This document shows positions 62,412-64,000 of a DNA stretch of 64,000 nucleotides, in pieces. This stretch comes from Mesaphorura yosii. Its lineage: Eukaryota > Arthropoda > Collembola > Poduromorpha > Tullbergiidae. The stretch is taken from NCBI GenBank assembly GCA_009869945.1, contig WIXG01000204.1, forward strand, positions 1-64,000. Reading direction: 5' to 3'. The number at the start of each line of letters is the position of its first letter. Within the stretch, counting starts at the first letter, position 1. A model generated the notes under the pieces. The model had not been told where the DNA came from and ran no database searches. It saw nothing but the letters and a program-made list of their open reading frames with translations. The position numbers and the translations under genes are program-made.

Positions 62412-64000
62412 TTATTCCACGCTGAGCCAGACGACTTCCGTCGCAATTCCGCACAGATTCTTGTTGGTAGCAATGTAAAGGTAGCCTTTGTCGCCGAAGG
62501 TGCTGCCCCACGAGTTGCGGACGATGTAGTGCGCCGGAGTGGTCGTCCTATCATATCCCACGATCTGGAATTCCAAATGTCAGCTCAGGTCGAGGTCAGG
62601 TAATAAGAATTGAGAAGCTCGAGTAAATTCGAATTGTTTTGTGATTGCCCTTGCCTGCACGGCGTGATTGACGGACGTCTCGCAGTTCCACTGGATTACT
62701 CCCCCGACATAATACTGCCAATTGGTGGCGTCCACTGCAACAGTGACGGGGCCGTGAGTGGCCAGCAGCTCCAGCACCTTGTCCTCTGCGTCGATGAGCC
62801 TCGAGCACGAGTAGTTACGAGCCACCTGCACGCCCTCCGCCGAGCTCTGCAGGCGACAGCTGCCGTCCTTGAGTGTGAGAGGGTACTGAGCCTCGGAGGA
62901 CAGCTTGCGGTTCGCCATCCATGCCACAGCTGTGCACGTGTCACCTCCGCTGCAGCCGCTGTTCCCGTTCTTTGAGCAATCGATGACCTGCTGGACGCTC
63001 AGCTCCTCCAGATGCCCGCTGGTGAGGGCCTGCATGCTCTCCACAGTCTCGACAGTGGAGAAGGCCCAACAGGCGCCGCAGTCCTTTTGGTGCTTGACCT
63101 CTGCAGGAATAACAAACATTTAAACCAAGTACTCACAAGTTGGGGCTGATGTAAATTGGGTCGGCGACTCGACTCACTGGACACAATTTGCTTATCTCTC
63201 CAGTCGACTTTGTCCGGCAATACGCTTCTTTTGTGCCTGTTATGATGGTGCCGCTCTTCTCCGCCCACTTGCCCTTCTCCATGGTCTTTGTGCTTGAATG
63301 GATGCCTGTGATGTGAGTGCAGACTGTGTCGCTTTAAAATACGGTCCAGGAGACTGGAGTCGAGGTAGCGATGCTTAAATTCCTCTGCAATGTAAATGTA
63401 AAATGCAAACTTGCATTGTAGGAAGAGTGCAACAAGGCTTGAGTCTAATGAACCCCGTTGCCCTCGTGCGCTTACCTGGACTCAGATCCGCGAAGGCAGT
63501 CAAGCCCCACTTGGCGACTCCCTGCAACAATTAAAGAGCCCAGCCGAACATTGCGTGCAGCATTTAAAAATGAGCCCAGATCGTAACGAAAAGGTGTACC
63601 TGATTCTTTGACATTCCCTCACTCCATTGCACAAAATTACTGACGTCACCCTCATCAGTTATTTCATTCCCCGCGTCAAGTCCACCATCAGTGGAGCCGG
63701 AACCCTTCAACAAGTGCTTACGCTGCCCAGTATTAAGCTTCTGAATCGCCTTCAAAGAATCCTGTACACAATCCGATGAGATTAACGGCTTAGCTGCAAA
63801 TTCTTACACCGTGTTTCTATATTATATTGTAACGAAGGAAATTTTCGTACCTTGAAGCCCGCGATTCTCGAGCGCTCCTCGTCGCCACTGGAGTATTGTT
63901 TGCCGAATGTTTGCGTGTAGTTGTGGAACATCGATTGAATCTCGGCGTCTGCCAGTCCCGCCTCGCCCGTCCGCCGTGCGTTGTGGGACGGAAGCATGGT
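62412..64000 (-). CDS. Papain-family cysteine protease, partial at 5' end
   Basis: Six exons are visible (64000-63851 running off the window, 63761-63600, 63521-63476, 63384-63178, 63100-62655, 62564-62412) and all join in frame. The I29 propeptide is recognisable (SMFHNYTQTFGKQYSSGDEE, GVAKWGLTAFADLSPEEFKH) but holds an acidic/Gly insert around SGSTDGGLDAGNEITDEGD. A His-rich linker (HSLHSHHRHPFKHKDH and RHHHNRHKRS) precedes the mature start LPDKVDWRDK. The catalytic set is complete: oxyanion Gln and Cys in QKDCGACWAFS, His in VNHAVQ, Asn in VRNSWG; the GCSGG motif is present. By family it is a lysosomal or secreted cathepsin (L/F/26-29-kDa-like) endopeptidase. The last intron (62654-62565) begins with GC, not GT. 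The start codon and signal peptide lie beyond the window or at an exon further upstream. Confidence 0.93.

Overview
This window looks like nuclear DNA from a compact-genome arthropod. Every confidently placed gene is eukaryotic, and all but one are split by small GT-AG introns, mostly 35-120 nt. The synaptotagmin C2B end matches the insect form as I remember it. Gene content (fuzzy, Psf1, Nischarin, a CD36-family receptor, glycogen synthase, TMEM45, a GINS complex subunit, QCR8) is ordinary for animals. I lean towards a crustacean or another non-insect pancrustacean, but the sequence alone does not fix the group. I saw no LTR, LINE, SINE or DNA-transposon proteins and no CRISPR.

Layout. 1-9.1 kb is dense: an intronless CorA-type Mg2+ transporter (-), a decayed cyclase/isatin-hydrolase-family pseudogene (-), a SET-domain methyltransferase (-), two tiny divergent genes of unknown role, and an unknown disordered protein (+). 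9.1-11 kb is empty apart from the start of a small secreted Pro/Gly/Tyr-rich protein. 11.6-21.3 kb is a gene desert. At 21.3-22.1 kb lies a two-exon tail-anchored protein with a strong BH3-like motif, the most interesting candidate here. 22.1-27.2 kb is again empty, followed by synaptotagmin 1 (-, eight coding exons, 27.3-30.3 kb). After a further 4.6 kb gap, 34.9-52.6 kb is packed: GINS1/Psf1 (-) head-to-head with fuzzy (+), glycogen synthase (+) converging on a Ser-rich unknown (-), an epoxide-hydrolase-like alpha/beta hydrolase (-), a CD36-family receptor (+), tRNA-Glu(CTC) (-), the complex III subunit UQCRQ (+) and a short PX-LRR Nischarin (+). 52.6-57.6 kb is gene-poor. The right end has TMEM45-like (+), a small secreted protein (+) and a His-rich-linker papain-family cathepsin (-) that runs off the window.

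The genes are mostly unrelated housekeeping or cell-biology genes and show no pathway cluster. Joint regulation is plausible only for the divergent pairs (GINS1/fuzzy, and the two small genes at 6.7-7.4 kb) and for the convergent 3' ends at 42 kb and 62 kb. All exon joins given here were derived by hand from splice signals and reading-frame continuity, without transcript data.
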